A stretch of 64,000 bases of DNA from Paenibacillus sp. 598K (lineage in GTDB: Bacteria; Bacillota; Bacilli; Paenibacillales; Paenibacillaceae), in the NCBI RefSeq assembly GCF_003851045.1, contig NZ_BFBX01000099.1, positions 1 through 64,000 on the forward strand. The letters run 5' to 3'. Of the stretch, positions 8,097-17,100 are shown piece by piece. The position numbers and the translations under genes were made by a program. The notes below the pieces were generated by a model. The model was not told the origin of the DNA and searched no databases. It was given only the letters and a program-made list of their open reading frames with translations. Each line of letters opens with the position of its first letter. Position 1 is the first letter of the stretch.

Positions 8097-10361
8097 CTAG
8101 TCGCCGCGTTTGCGCAGAAGCCAGTAGCCTGCAAATACGGCAATGAGAGCGAGCAAGAGAATGATGGCGAATGCAATCCCTGATATGGTGAAGTCTTGCC
8201 AACGCTCATTGACAGTTGGTTGGCTGATCGGGCTGGCGGCGACGACATCCTCTGTCTCTGGAAAATTGAACATCTCGCCCTCTGCATCCAGAGCAACGAG
8301 ACGTCCGCTGAGTTGGCCGCTCTGCTCTCCGTCAGCGATGGCCGTCCGCAAGTCCTGCAGTCGCTCTGGCGTTGCTGCTGCTGCGAGCAACAGGTAACGC
8401 TCCTGATTGAGCGGAGAGCGAGTAAGCTGCAGAGCAGCATAGTTGTGTGCCAGCGGGTCCAGCAGTTGCACCTCAGGCGTTTGCGAGTTCATCTTGTCCC
8501 CGGCAAAAGCGACATAGCTGGTATCGTAACCGTTGAATGCCTCAGGCATGGATGCTTGCGTGCCAATAAAAATCACATGCCGGTTTTTCGCTTCTTGCTG
8601 CCACTCTCCGCTAAGGTCCTGAACCAGTTGCAGTGCCGATACGTCGGGAAGGCTAGCGCCGATTTGCCCGATCAGGCCTAGTGCAAGCTGGAGCTCGCGG
8701 GTTCCCAATACGGGTGCGACCAGTGTAGTCGGCTCCCAGGCAGCGGCATTGGCGAACGGGTAAGGGAGGCTCTGCAAATTAGCCGTTTTGCGGCCAGTCG
8801 GGATGAAAGATAACGTCGTATGCTTACTTATAACAGCCCAATTGCCCAAGTTGTTGTCCTGGCAACGGAGCTCGCCGCCCACAGTCTCGCCGCTTCCATC
8901 GTTGGCAAATTGGACTTTAATATCGATGTTCAACGTACGGTTGACGTCGATAGCCGCAGGCGGGATGAACACATCCAGCACTTCCTCGGCATTGGCAGAC
9001 TCGCTAAGTGTAATGCTTTTGACTGGCGTGCCGTTCACCGTTACCGTCAGCATCGATTTATTGTGATCGATGGCATCGGAATGGGAATAGGCAAGCTGAA
9101 GCTGTGCCCCGTCCGTGATATCCCGGTCGGCGGGAATGATGTATTGGAACTGGGTTGCGCCTTCGATGGCATTTTCAATCTTTAGATCACTGTAACCCAT
9201 CTCTTGCAAGGTAATCGTATAACGCTCATCCACCGTAAGCTCTTGTGCCTCTGCAGGGAGCGTGAACTGCTGCGGTAGCGGCAATACGCGCCCTCGGAGC
9301 TGGCGGTATAGCTGCTGGGAAGTCAGAATCGTGGCCGCTTCCGCCAGCTGCTCGGCGTCGCCGGAGACGAGCATCGCTGTCTTGCCTCCGTTCCATGGAG
9401 AAGCCAAGATCGTGATGGCATGCTTAGCATCAGCAGAGACGCTGGCACTCACCTTGGCGGCGGCAGCCAGTAGCTCAGTGCCCGCGCTGCCCCATTGCCC
9501 GGGTTCGCCGATCCAGATCGAATGGCTGGACGCTGGCAGCTTGCCCGCGACGGCATCCGACTCTGTGTAGACCGGAATGGCGACCTTGCTGTCCGGCGAT
9601 TGCTGGACGACAAATTGAGCGAGGCTGGCGGCGGCAGAGAAGCTGCTCTGGCTGATGTTATCGGGAACGACAAGGATGGCTTGCATCGTTGTCTCCAGGC
9701 CGCGCTCGATGAACGGGCTCGGATAGTGGCTGAGATCATAGGCCGCATAACGTGGCACGAAGTTCAGGCTGGCTGTGCTCTCGGCAAGGACTCGCAGCCA
9801 GAGCGCTTCGTTAAGCGGGTCCTCGCAATAATTATTTGACAGCTTCATAGATCCTTTCAGCGTCAGCTTATGGTAGCCTGGCCCCAGGGCCAGCTTGGAC
9901 AGGTCGATGCGCAGCCGCTGCTTGCTGTCTGCGGCGCCGTCCAAGGCGACAGTCTCGAGTGGGATATCATTCAGCAATACGGTTAGCGATGACCATTCCT
10001 TCAACAAGAGTCGCGAATACGTATAATAGATGTCGATATAGGAGTCAGCGCCAAGTTTAACCCCGTTGCCAATCTCAAAATAAGCGTCCTGCTGGACGAG
10101 CGAGCCCCGAAGGGTCACTTCGCCATAGAAAAGCTCTGCGGATCGCTTGGTGGAGGGCGAGGCTTGCGTGACTTCCACTGCCGAGGCAGCGGCAGGCTGA
10201 TCTCCTGCCGGAGCTTCCGCGGTTGGCGTCGGGGCAGGCAGCTGGCCTGCTCCGGACTGCTCCGCCCGCACGGCAGCAGGGGAATATAGAGGTTGAAGCC
10301 CTATAAGAACGATAAGGAGCAACAAGATATATTTTGGCGAGTATCGGGCAAAAAATCTCAT
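8097..10361 (-). CDS. BcsB-like extracytoplasmic subunit of polysaccharide synthase
   Basis: The 754-aa protein has an N-terminal signal/anchor (about residues 12-33), a long extracellular part and a single C-terminal transmembrane helix (LLLALIAVFAGYWLL) followed by RKRGD. The domain content (two jelly-roll-like parts alternating with alpha/beta parts, motifs such as YSRLLLKEWSSLTVLLNDIPL and SMLTVTVNGTPVKS) is that of the BcsB / bacterial cellulose synthase subunit family. Such proteins guide the nascent glycan outside the membrane and contact the synthase through the C-terminal helix. B. subtilis YdaN is a comparable Gram-positive member. It lies between the GGDEF-like gene (ATGA overlap) and the nucleotidyltransferase (42-bp gap), two genes ahead of the MshEN glycosyltransferase, its likely partner. 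Confidence 0.85.
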   Translation of the reverse strand: MRFFARYSPKYILLLLIVLIGLQPLYSPAAVRAEQSGAGQLPAPTPTAEAPAGDQPAAASAVEVTQASPSTKRSAELFYGEVTLRGSLVQQDAYFEIGNGVKLGADSYIDIYYTYSRLLLKEWSSLTVLLNDIPLETVALDGAADSKQRLRIDLSKLALGPGYHKLTLKGSMKLSNNYCEDPLNEALWLRVLAESTASLNFVPRYAAYDLSHYPSPFIERGLETTMQAILVVPDNISQSSFSAAASLAQFVVQQSPDSKVAIPVYTESDAVAGKLPASSHSIWIGEPGQWGSAGTELLAAAAKVSASVSADAKHAITILASPWNGGKTAMLVSGDAEQLAEAATILTSQQLYRQLRGRVLPLPQQFTLPAEAQELTVDERYTITLQEMGYSDLKIENAIEGATQFQYIIPADRDITDGAQLQLAYSHSDAIDHNKSMLTVTVNGTPVKSITLSESANAEEVLDVFIPPAAIDVNRTLNIDIKVQFANDGSGETVGGELRCQDNNLGNWAVISKHTTLSFIPTGRKTANLQSLPYPFANAAAWEPTTLVAPVLGTRELQLALGLIGQIGASLPDVSALQLVQDLSGEWQQEAKNRHVIFIGTQASMPEAFNGYDTSYVAFAGDKMNSQTPEVQLLDPLAHNYAALQLTRSPLNQERYLLLAAAATPERLQDLRTAIADGEQSGQLSGRLVALDAEGEMFNFPETEDVVAASPISQPTVNERWQDFTISGIAFAIILLLALIAVFAGYWLLRKRGD

Positions 10362-11227
10362 AGGATCACTCCATTCCCTTCCAGCTTGCTCTGTGCGCTG
10401 TCCATCAAGCTACGGGCTTCGATGCCGTCAGCAGGACAGGCGGCGACCCCATACTTCATCCGTATTTTTACCTGGCTCTCTCTGCGAGGGCGCACCAGCA
10501 TCAGCTCGGTAAAGGAATCGTTAAGGCTGTCCATAAATTGCGATACCTGCTCCAGACCCTCATCTTCATCGCGTTTAGGAATAATAACCGCGAAGGACCC
10601 GAGGCCCAGATGGCCCTTGGTAGGAGGGAGATTCTCCAGATCATTGATGGAACCTGCGATTTGATTGAGAAGGAACTGCGACTGTTCGTAGCCGAACAGC
10701 TCTTTGTAAGCCTGGAAATGATCGATTTCGGCGATAACAAGGAAAAATCGCGTCCGCTCCCGCAAGGAACGCAGCACCTCTTCTTCCAGTTTGTAAACAA
10801 ATGCCGGACCTCCCAAAAAGCCTAACTGCTGCTCGACGCTGTTCAGCTCAATTTTGGACGGGTCTTCGACAGCCTGCATCTGTTCATAGAGCGTAAGCTT
10901 CTCCGTCAGCATGTTTGCGCTCCGCGTCAGCTTTTCGATCGAGCCGATAAGTCCGGCAAACGGGAAAATGGCCAGCCAAACAAGCTCGTTCCAACCCAAA
11001 GATGCTTCGGCGCCTTGCTGATACCAGCTGTAGAGCTGGAAAATGCCGTATCCGAGCATAGCTATGCCGGAGCCAAGCAACGTTTCAGAAGGACGGCGGA
11101 AAACGCCGACAAGCAGCAAGAGCAGAGAGAGCGCCAACCAAATATAGCTGTGCTGGAACATGGGGGCTGTCAAATAGGTATAGAGACAGAAAAACAGTGC
11201 GGCGAGCAATTGTACAAGGCGAAACAT
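10358..11227 (-). CDS. Membrane protein with degenerate GGDEF domain
   Basis: The 289-aa protein begins with four hydrophobic helices (to about residue 100), then a short coiled coil, then a GGDEF-fold domain (FFLVIAEIDHFQAYKELFG ... GLGSFAVIIP). The active-site GGDEF is replaced by GLGSF, so cyclase activity is unlikely. The RxxD inhibitory site also appears absent (NLPP at that spacing). B. subtilis YdaK has the same plan and is a c-di-GMP receptor for the ydaJKLMN exopolysaccharide genes; here binding is doubtful. The start at 11227 has AGGAGG exactly 9 nt upstream. The reading from 11263 would put that AGGAGG inside the gene. It is the first gene of the EPS operon. Confidence 0.8.
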   Translation of the reverse strand: MFRLVQLLAALFFCLYTYLTAPMFQHSYIWLALSLLLLLVGVFRRPSETLLGSGIAMLGYGIFQLYSWYQQGAEASLGWNELVWLAIFPFAGLIGSIEKLTRSANMLTEKLTLYEQMQAVEDPSKIELNSVEQQLGFLGGPAFVYKLEEEVLRSLRERTRFFLVIAEIDHFQAYKELFGYEQSQFLLNQIAGSINDLENLPPTKGHLGLGSFAVIIPKRDEDEGLEQVSQFMDSLNDSFTELMLVRPRRESQVKIRMKYGVAACPADGIEARSLMDSAQSKLEGNGVIL

Positions 11228-11301
11228 GATGCCCATCCTCCTAGCAGAAATTATCCTGTTCATTGTTGTATGTATGAAAGCTATGTGCGGACTCTTACAA
11301 A

Positions 11302-11307
11302 ACTATA
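11302..11307 (-). promoter_or_regulatory. Possible extended -10 (TGGTATAGT) of the EPS operon
   Basis: On the minus strand TATAGT is preceded by TGG, an extended -10 pattern, 75 bp upstream of the chosen start at 11227. No convincing -35 box is seen at 16-18 nt, so this is only a suggestion. Confidence 0.25.
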
Positions 11308-11380
11308 CCACTAATATCTCAACAACTTCTGAACATCAATCCTATCATTTTACCATAAAACAACATCATTCGCCTCCAGT

Positions 11381-11410
11381 GCAAAATAGATCGAATGCGG
11401 TCGATTTTGC
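11381..11410. promoter_or_regulatory. 30-bp imperfect palindrome upstream of the EPS operon
   Basis: GCAAAAT and GATCG (11381-11393) mirror CGGTC and ATTTTGC (11398-11410) around a 4-nt centre with one mismatch and one wobble. It lies about 75-105 bp upstream of the candidate -10 and 154 bp upstream of the first EPS gene. It could be an operator or an RNA hairpin. No T tract follows on the minus strand, so a terminator is less likely. The rest of the 378-bp gap between 11227 and 11605 holds only this, the candidate -10 and a terminator. Confidence 0.35.
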
Positions 11411-11522
11411 TTGCCATGCCTTAAGCCGATGGTCTGCCCGGTGGCTGTTGAGGCAGCGCAGATGATCTATAATTTGCTGATCGGCTTGGAGTAGCAGCCT
11501 GCTAATCATGCACAACTAACAC

Positions 11523-11564
11523 AAGAAACGGCGCATCTGTCCTCGCAAGGGCAGACGCGCCGTT
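11523..11564 (-). terminator. Rho-independent terminator after the GntR-type regulator
   Basis: GAAACGGCGC pairs with GCGCCGTTTC, and TCTGTCC with GGGCAGA inside it, around a short loop. On the minus strand the stem is followed by TTGTGTTAGTTG, a T-rich stretch. It is about 40 bp past the stop of the minus-strand regulator. Confidence 0.75.
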
Positions 11565-11604
11565 TCAGGTTTATTGTTACGCTTGGCCAACCGGTCCGCC
11601 GAGC

Positions 11605-12717
11605 TTAGGTGCTGCGGCCCTCTACCAGTTGCACGGGCACGACGATTTGCTGGAGGTCTGTCTTGCCAGCGATCGTGTCGAGCAGCAGCCGGACGGCTTG
11701 CATGCCGATGCTGAGCTCCTGCTGCTCGATGCGGCTAAAGAAGTAGCCCTGCAAATCTCGTAACGGCGGGCAATCGAAGGAGAGGATGGCCAGGTCTTCA
11801 GGAATAGCCAGCCCGCGTTCGGCGGCGATGGAAGCGACAACCACTGCCATGCCGTTGGAGAAAGCGAATATGGCGGTCAAGTCCTGCTGGGCGTCCATCC
11901 ATTCCTTGACCGCCTGCTTCGTTGCTTCCATGTCGGAGAAGCAGACCTCATCCAGCCTGGTCAGCCAATGCGACGGCTCGAGCTTCAAGCCGGCCGCCTT
12001 GGCTGCATCCAGATAGCCGGAGAAACGGTCTTCCGAGCTGGCCGTGATGGATTTGGTGCCGGAGAGAATGCCGATTTTTTTATGGCCCTTCTGAATCAAA
12101 TATTCGGTGCCGATATAACCGCCACGGTAGTTGTCCGAATAGACGGCATTGGTTTTGATGCCCGGCAAGTAGCGGTCTACGAGCACGAAAGGAAAGCCGT
12201 CATTTTTGAGCTGTAGGATGGCATCGCTATACGCTTCGCCATCGACAGGGAAGATGATGAGCCCGTCCATGCCCGCCTGCAGGAAGGCTTGGATCCCGCT
12301 GCGTTCTTCCGGCTGCTCCATAGCGAAGCGGATCGACAGCAGCACATTGCGTTCGCGGCATTCCTTCTCGATGCCCTGAAGCAGCTTGATGACGAATTCG
12401 TCATTGGCGAGCGGCAGCAGCAGGCCGATTTTCAAGCCGAGCTCGGCGTGCTCGCTGCTCTGCCGGGATAGAAGGCTGGTATGGCCATCCGAGACGAAGG
12501 AGCCTTTGCCCGCGATCCGATAGATGAGTCCGTCTTCCACTAATATCTTCATCGCATTCTTAATCGTGACCCGGCTGACATTAAATTGATCGACGAGCTC
12601 AGCTTCGGTAGGGATCTGGTCGCCCGGCTTAAGCTCTCCCTGTTCGATTTTTTGTTTGAGCATTGCTTGTATTTGTAAGTATAGAGGCTGGTTTGCCGAA
12701 TTCATGGATTGGGACAT
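11605..12717 (-). CDS. GntR-HTH / LacI-type sugar-responsive repressor (AraR-like)
   Basis: Residues 8-78 form a GntR winged helix (PLYLQIQAMLKQKIEQGEL, IPTEAELVDQFNVSRVTIKNAM, GKGSFV). The rest is a periplasmic-binding-protein fold of the LacI/GalR type (LKIGLLLPLANDEF, GLIIFPVDGEAYSD, FPFVLVDRYLPG, YIGTEYLIQKGHKKIGILSG). This combination is that of AraR, an arabinose-responsive repressor, and relatives. It would bind DNA as a dimer and release it on binding a sugar. Length (370 aa) is normal. The ATG at 12717 follows AAAGGAG at 12 nt, slightly long; Met5 is an alternative. The likely targets are sugar genes nearby, which is inference from context. A terminator follows, so it is probably monocistronic. 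Confidence 0.85.
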   Translation of the reverse strand: MSQSMNSANQPLYLQIQAMLKQKIEQGELKPGDQIPTEAELVDQFNVSRVTIKNAMKILVEDGLIYRIAGKGSFVSDGHTSLLSRQSSEHAELGLKIGLLLPLANDEFVIKLLQGIEKECRERNVLLSIRFAMEQPEERSGIQAFLQAGMDGLIIFPVDGEAYSDAILQLKNDGFPFVLVDRYLPGIKTNAVYSDNYRGGYIGTEYLIQKGHKKIGILSGTKSITASSEDRFSGYLDAAKAAGLKLEPSHWLTRLDEVCFSDMEATKQAVKEWMDAQQDLTAIFAFSNGMAVVVASIAAERGLAIPEDLAILSFDCPPLRDLQGYFFSRIEQQELSIGMQAVRLLLDTIAGKTDLQQIVVPVQLVEGRST

Positions 12718-12747
12718 ACACTAAAAAGTCTCCTTTGAATTGAATCA

Positions 12748-12765
12748 AATATATTAGAATATATT
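12748..12765. promoter_or_regulatory. 8-2-8 perfect palindrome in the regulator's promoter
   Basis: AATATATT-AG-AATATATT is a perfect inverted repeat 31 bp upstream of the GntR-type regulator start. Its position suggests an autoregulatory operator, but the low complexity of the AT sequence weakens the case. Confidence 0.35.
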
Positions 12766-12823
12766 ATAACATTTTAGTCATGTTCCTTTCAATCCCAATT
12801 TTACAAATTGGCAAACCGTTAAA

Positions 12824-13693
12824 TCAGGATTCAAATTTCAACTGAAGCGAATCGCAAACAGCCGTATAGCCTATCTTTTGATAAATGCTATTGGAGGTGG
12901 GATTTGCCAGGTCCGTGTACAAGACACACTTGGTAAATCCTTTATTCAAAGCCAACTGACTTAGCTGCGCCACAATTGAAGTGGCATAGCCCTTATTTCT
13001 CTCGTAAGGAGGGGTATAAACAAATGCCACTCCAATGGCCGTCTGCATTACCCTTGTATATCCCGCCATCGAGACGGGTACCCCGTTGACCTCTAAAACA
13101 TAAAGCTTCTTTGCTGCGATTCGATGAAGATAGTGGGCCGCATCTTGCGGGATCTTCATTTCGGTTTTGCCATAACTCGCCGCAGCATAGAAGGCTTCAA
13201 CCCAGTAGGGGAAAAAGTGCATATCCTTTTCATCCAGCAAGCGAAAGGTGCCCACCATTGGAATATCCGGATTGACTGCCGTTAGCTCATAAATACGCTG
13301 ATTCATCGTCGTTGAACAGGTTAGTCCATGGCGTGAAGTATAGGCTTTGGCGAAATACTCGGCCAAGCTCCTCTCGGTCAAGACCCCTGGAATGTCATAC
13401 TCCTGCAATCCCTCGATCAGACAGTCCACTGCTTCAGGATGAATGCGATTGCCGGTGGCATACAGCGTAATATTGTGCGGAGGCGTCATAATGGCGGTAA
13501 GTAGAATGCCCTTGGCATCGGATACCGTTGCCATCAGCCAGTTCGCAGGATCGCGCCAGTCGGATAGGTCTGTGCCTTCATGCCCTATTATAATGTTGCC
13601 AAGAGGAATCAAGTTTTGGGCTTCATGAAGCATCAACACCGGATAGGTCTCCTTATAAAACGCATGGACATCCTCGTACAATTTGAATTGCAT
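12824..13693 (-). CDS. GNAT family N-acetyltransferase
   Basis: The 289-aa protein has a C-terminal GNAT fold: a VAFVYTPPYERNKGYATSIVAQLSQLAL segment carrying the acetyl-CoA pyrophosphate loop (R-N-K-G-Y-A), and CVLYTDLANPTSNSIYQKIGYTAV, the usual last strand-helix of the family. The N-terminal half (residues 1-120) is a second, degenerate GNAT-like half. The ATG at 13693 is chosen because AAAGGGGG lies 7 nt upstream; an upstream in-frame Met at 13795 has no such site and would add an untypical hydrophobic segment. The substrate is unknown. It lies between the repressor and the divergent xylanase gene and may be unrelated to both. Confidence 0.8.
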   Translation of the reverse strand: MQFKLYEDVHAFYKETYPVLMLHEAQNLIPLGNIIIGHEGTDLSDWRDPANWLMATVSDAKGILLTAIMTPPHNITLYATGNRIHPEAVDCLIEGLQEYDIPGVLTERSLAEYFAKAYTSRHGLTCSTTMNQRIYELTAVNPDIPMVGTFRLLDEKDMHFFPYWVEAFYAAASYGKTEMKIPQDAAHYLHRIAAKKLYVLEVNGVPVSMAGYTRVMQTAIGVAFVYTPPYERNKGYATSIVAQLSQLALNKGFTKCVLYTDLANPTSNSIYQKIGYTAVCDSLQLKFES

Positions 13694-13833
13694 GGCATAG
13701 CCCCCTTTCAGACGATCAATACAGCTTAATATAAAGCGCGAGGAATATATTGTCAATAAATCTAACGATAAACAAGCGATAACGAAACCCAACATTCCCG
13801 AGCATCTATCAAAAAATTTATTGCTTACTATTT

Positions 13834-13867
13834 AAGGCGCCCTTCATTTCACACGGAGGAGCGCCTT
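13834..13867. terminator. Terminator-like hairpin in the divergent intergenic region
   Basis: AAGGCGC-CCTTC (13834-13845) pairs with GGAGG-A-GCGCCTT (13855-13867). The stem has 12 pairs with one bulge and one wobble. It lies upstream of both flanking genes, so it may be a boundary element or a relict of a lost gene. The rest of this 455-bp gap (13694-14148) holds a short palindrome and the promoter of the xylanase gene, which I could not place with confidence. Confidence 0.45.
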
Positions 13868-14004
13868 ATTTGTGCGCTTTGCAGCGTTTCATCCCGCAAT
13901 ATGCTTAAAGGTGTTAAGTCCTCCGTCTATGTTAGATGAAAATAGTAAGCTCTTTAAAAATGGTTAACGCGAATATTGTGTTTGCAAGGAAATATGTTTA
14001 TAGA

Positions 14005-14019
14005 CGCTTTTGCAAAGCG
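14005..14019. promoter_or_regulatory. Inverted repeat CGCTTT-TGC-AAAGCG upstream of the xylanase gene
   Basis: A perfect 6-3-6 inverted repeat about 130 bp before the xylanase start. A related GCGCTTTGCAGCG occurs at about 13875. Both resemble the AAAGCG halves of cre sites. Possible operator. Confidence 0.3.
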
Positions 14020-14148
14020 ATGGCTACAATGATGGCGTTGCGGCTTGGAAAGCAGGCGTCAGGCTTGGAAATTTAGGAGGTGAAACGTTGTATTGATAAC
14101 CTTGTTGACAAAAATCGCCGCTCGAACACTGAAAGGAGCCAAAATAGG

Positions 14149-17100
14149 ATGAAAAGTAAAAAGCTATCGATCCACGTATCGCGCATTCTTGTCGTCGTCA
14201 TGCTGCTCTCCTTGTTGTCGTTTGTCCCCGTCCCGTCCGCTTCGGCCTCGGCTGATGGCGAGAGCACGGTTGCATTGAACCAACTCATCGCGCAAGCCGA
14301 AGCGCTAAAAGCCGGCAATAAGGAATTCCCGCTCCAGGTTAGCGAGAAAGGGGATGGGGCGGATGTGAACCAAGCGTTTCCTTGGGTAAGCGCCAGCGAG
14401 CTCGAAGCGCTCGAACAGACGCTGAAGCTCGCACGTAATCCGCTCACTCCAGTTGACGAAGCGATAGCGAGTCTTGAGGAAGCGATCGCGAAATTCAGCG
14501 CAACGATCAAAGCGGATGGCTCAGATCCATATTTCCGTCTGGATCCGGGTCCTGGCAAAATGCCTGTAAAAGTGACTGCGCCGACCAATGTCTGGACGAC
14601 CAGAGCGCCGCTCGATAATCGTGTGCCCGCCGACTTTGCTGGCAGCACGCACAAGATGATTCCGTATCCTTTCGCAGATGCGCAGGGCAAATCGGATGTA
14701 CTCCAGATCAATTATGTGCATAACGGAAAGAGCACGTTTGGCGGCATCACCCTGGTATCTCCGCTGTCTCCGGCTGTAAATGTGGCCGCAGGCGCAACGA
14801 TTGAATTTGATGTGTACTACCCCAAGAGCGCGCAGGGCAAATTCATGCGATGGAGAGTACGCAACACGAACTCCGACCTCGATAGCTACCTTCGGGATTA
14901 CCAATACAACAATCTGAATCCTGACTGGGTGGGGAGCTATAACGGCGAGACCTGGCTGAAGGCCCACCATAGCATTAACGCGACGGCAGGCAATTCGTCC
15001 AGCTTCATCCTTGAGCTGCACGGCGAGAATGGGCGTACGGCAGAGACAGGCATGCTGCTGGTCGCGAACATCCAAATCACCGAGCCTGATCCTAACGGCG
15101 AGGCGCTCCCTAATGTAGTCAACAAGGAAAACCAGAGCGCAGTAGCGCCGCTGAAGAGTGTATACAACAAGGAAAATGGCCTGTTTATGGTCGGCTCGAT
15201 CGGCACCGGAGCCGTAACCGGAACACGAGCTCGCCACTATGAAATTTTCGTCGACGGCAACAATCTTAAGGCCGAGCCCACCCATCCCCGCGGTCCAAAC
15301 TGGCTGAAAAGCGTAACTGGCGAGCCCCTGAGCGGCGCCACGACGACGCCTGGCTTGGCGGAATATAATTTCCCGACCGGTTCTTATCAAGCGATCCGGG
15401 ATTCCGGCACTCCCGGGCAGTACAAAAATCACGGCCATGTGCTGGCGTGGTACAACCAGGCGCCTTCATGGATGAGGCAGATTATTCCCGCGAACCTGCC
15501 TTCCGGTTATACCGGCACGTCCAAGTTTTACGGATTGGGCAATGGCGTCACTACGACAGTGAAGGTAGACAAGGAAAGCGCCAGAAGGGTGCAGTACAAC
15601 CACACGATGACGGTGATGCGGCACTTCCTGACGACGGATGCCAAGTACGGCTCCAGCGAATCTCGCGGGGTCATCCCCTTCAATTCGTGGGATGTGCTGA
15701 ACGAAGAGGTCCACGAAAGCCGCCACAGCGAGAATATCCCGGCTGACCCGAACAGCTGGAAAGCAAGCCTCAAGCATACGAACTGGCTGGTTGCCATGTC
15801 GGATGATCAGATCGATGGCGACATCAAGGAGCATTATGTGTACCTGCTGTTCAAGTACGCCCATATCGCGGCGCCCAACGCCAAGATGGCGGCGGCTTAC
15901 AAAGCCAACTATGCCGATCTTCCCGAGTATATGAAGCTTGACGGACACGACGCGAACGGCAGCATCGACGCTTATATCGTGGACAGTCCGCCGAAGCTGA
16001 CCTACAACGATTACGACATCTCCTCCCGGACCAAGGCAAGGACTGCCTACAACATGATCCGCGAGTTGAACACGGCATGGCTCTCCGATCCGCTGTATGA
16101 CGGCAGACCGCTGATCGAAGATATGGGCATTCAAGGGCATGATGCGGTCAAAGAAACGCTAGCGAGCGATAATCAATATGCGATGGCTCTTTATGCCTCG
16201 CTCGTTGACGAGGGTCTGCTGTCCGGTATTGCGTTCTCCGAGTTCGACCTGAAGCTTCCGACCAGCTCTCCAGGCGGCGGAGCGATCGCTCCTGCTGTAC
16301 TTAACGTGAGACAGTCGGATGCGCTTGGCTATCAGTACGCGCTTATGTATAAGCTGTTCACCAAGTTCGCCCCGTACGTCGATCATATTATCAGCTGGGG
16401 GGTTACCGGCTCGGGATGGCAGGGCAGCTATGTGCTGTTCGACAGTCAGGCTAATGCCAATGCTGGCTATTACGGCGCCATGAATCCAGACCGATTTATT
16501 CTCGGCCATTCGTACCTGGATGATTTCTATGCGGGCGAATATGAGAAGCTCCAGGATGACTATGCGATTGACCTCGGCGATCTGGGAACCTATACAGTCG
16601 GCGGGCCCAAAGCGCCGGTCAGCTTAACCGGCGCAGATCATGTCTCTGCCGGCAGCGCCTTTGATCTCGTCTACGGCTTGAGCCGCGTGCAGGGCGAGGT
16701 GCTGGCGCAGGATGTGACGATTACGTATGATGCCGACAAGCTGGAGCTGGCCGCTCCGCCGCTCTCGACAGACGAGGAGTCGTTCCTCGTCGTCGATTAC
16801 AAGTCCGAGCCTGCTGGCACACTCCGTATTTTGGGCGTTCATTTGGGAGAGAGACAGACGAACCCGAATGTGGATCTGATCAAGCTCGCATTCCAGGCCA
16901 AAGAGAAAGCAGCGGCCGGACTGACCAACATCGAGGTGACCGGGGTCGTGACGGCGGATAGTGCCGGCATCGAAACCGTCCATGGCGGTACGGTGCATAC
17001 GGTCCAGATCAACGTCATCGACAAGGCGGCGCTGATCAGCCTGATCGCGACTGCCCAAGCCGCGTATGACGCAGCGGTAGAGGGTCATCTGCCAGGCCAA

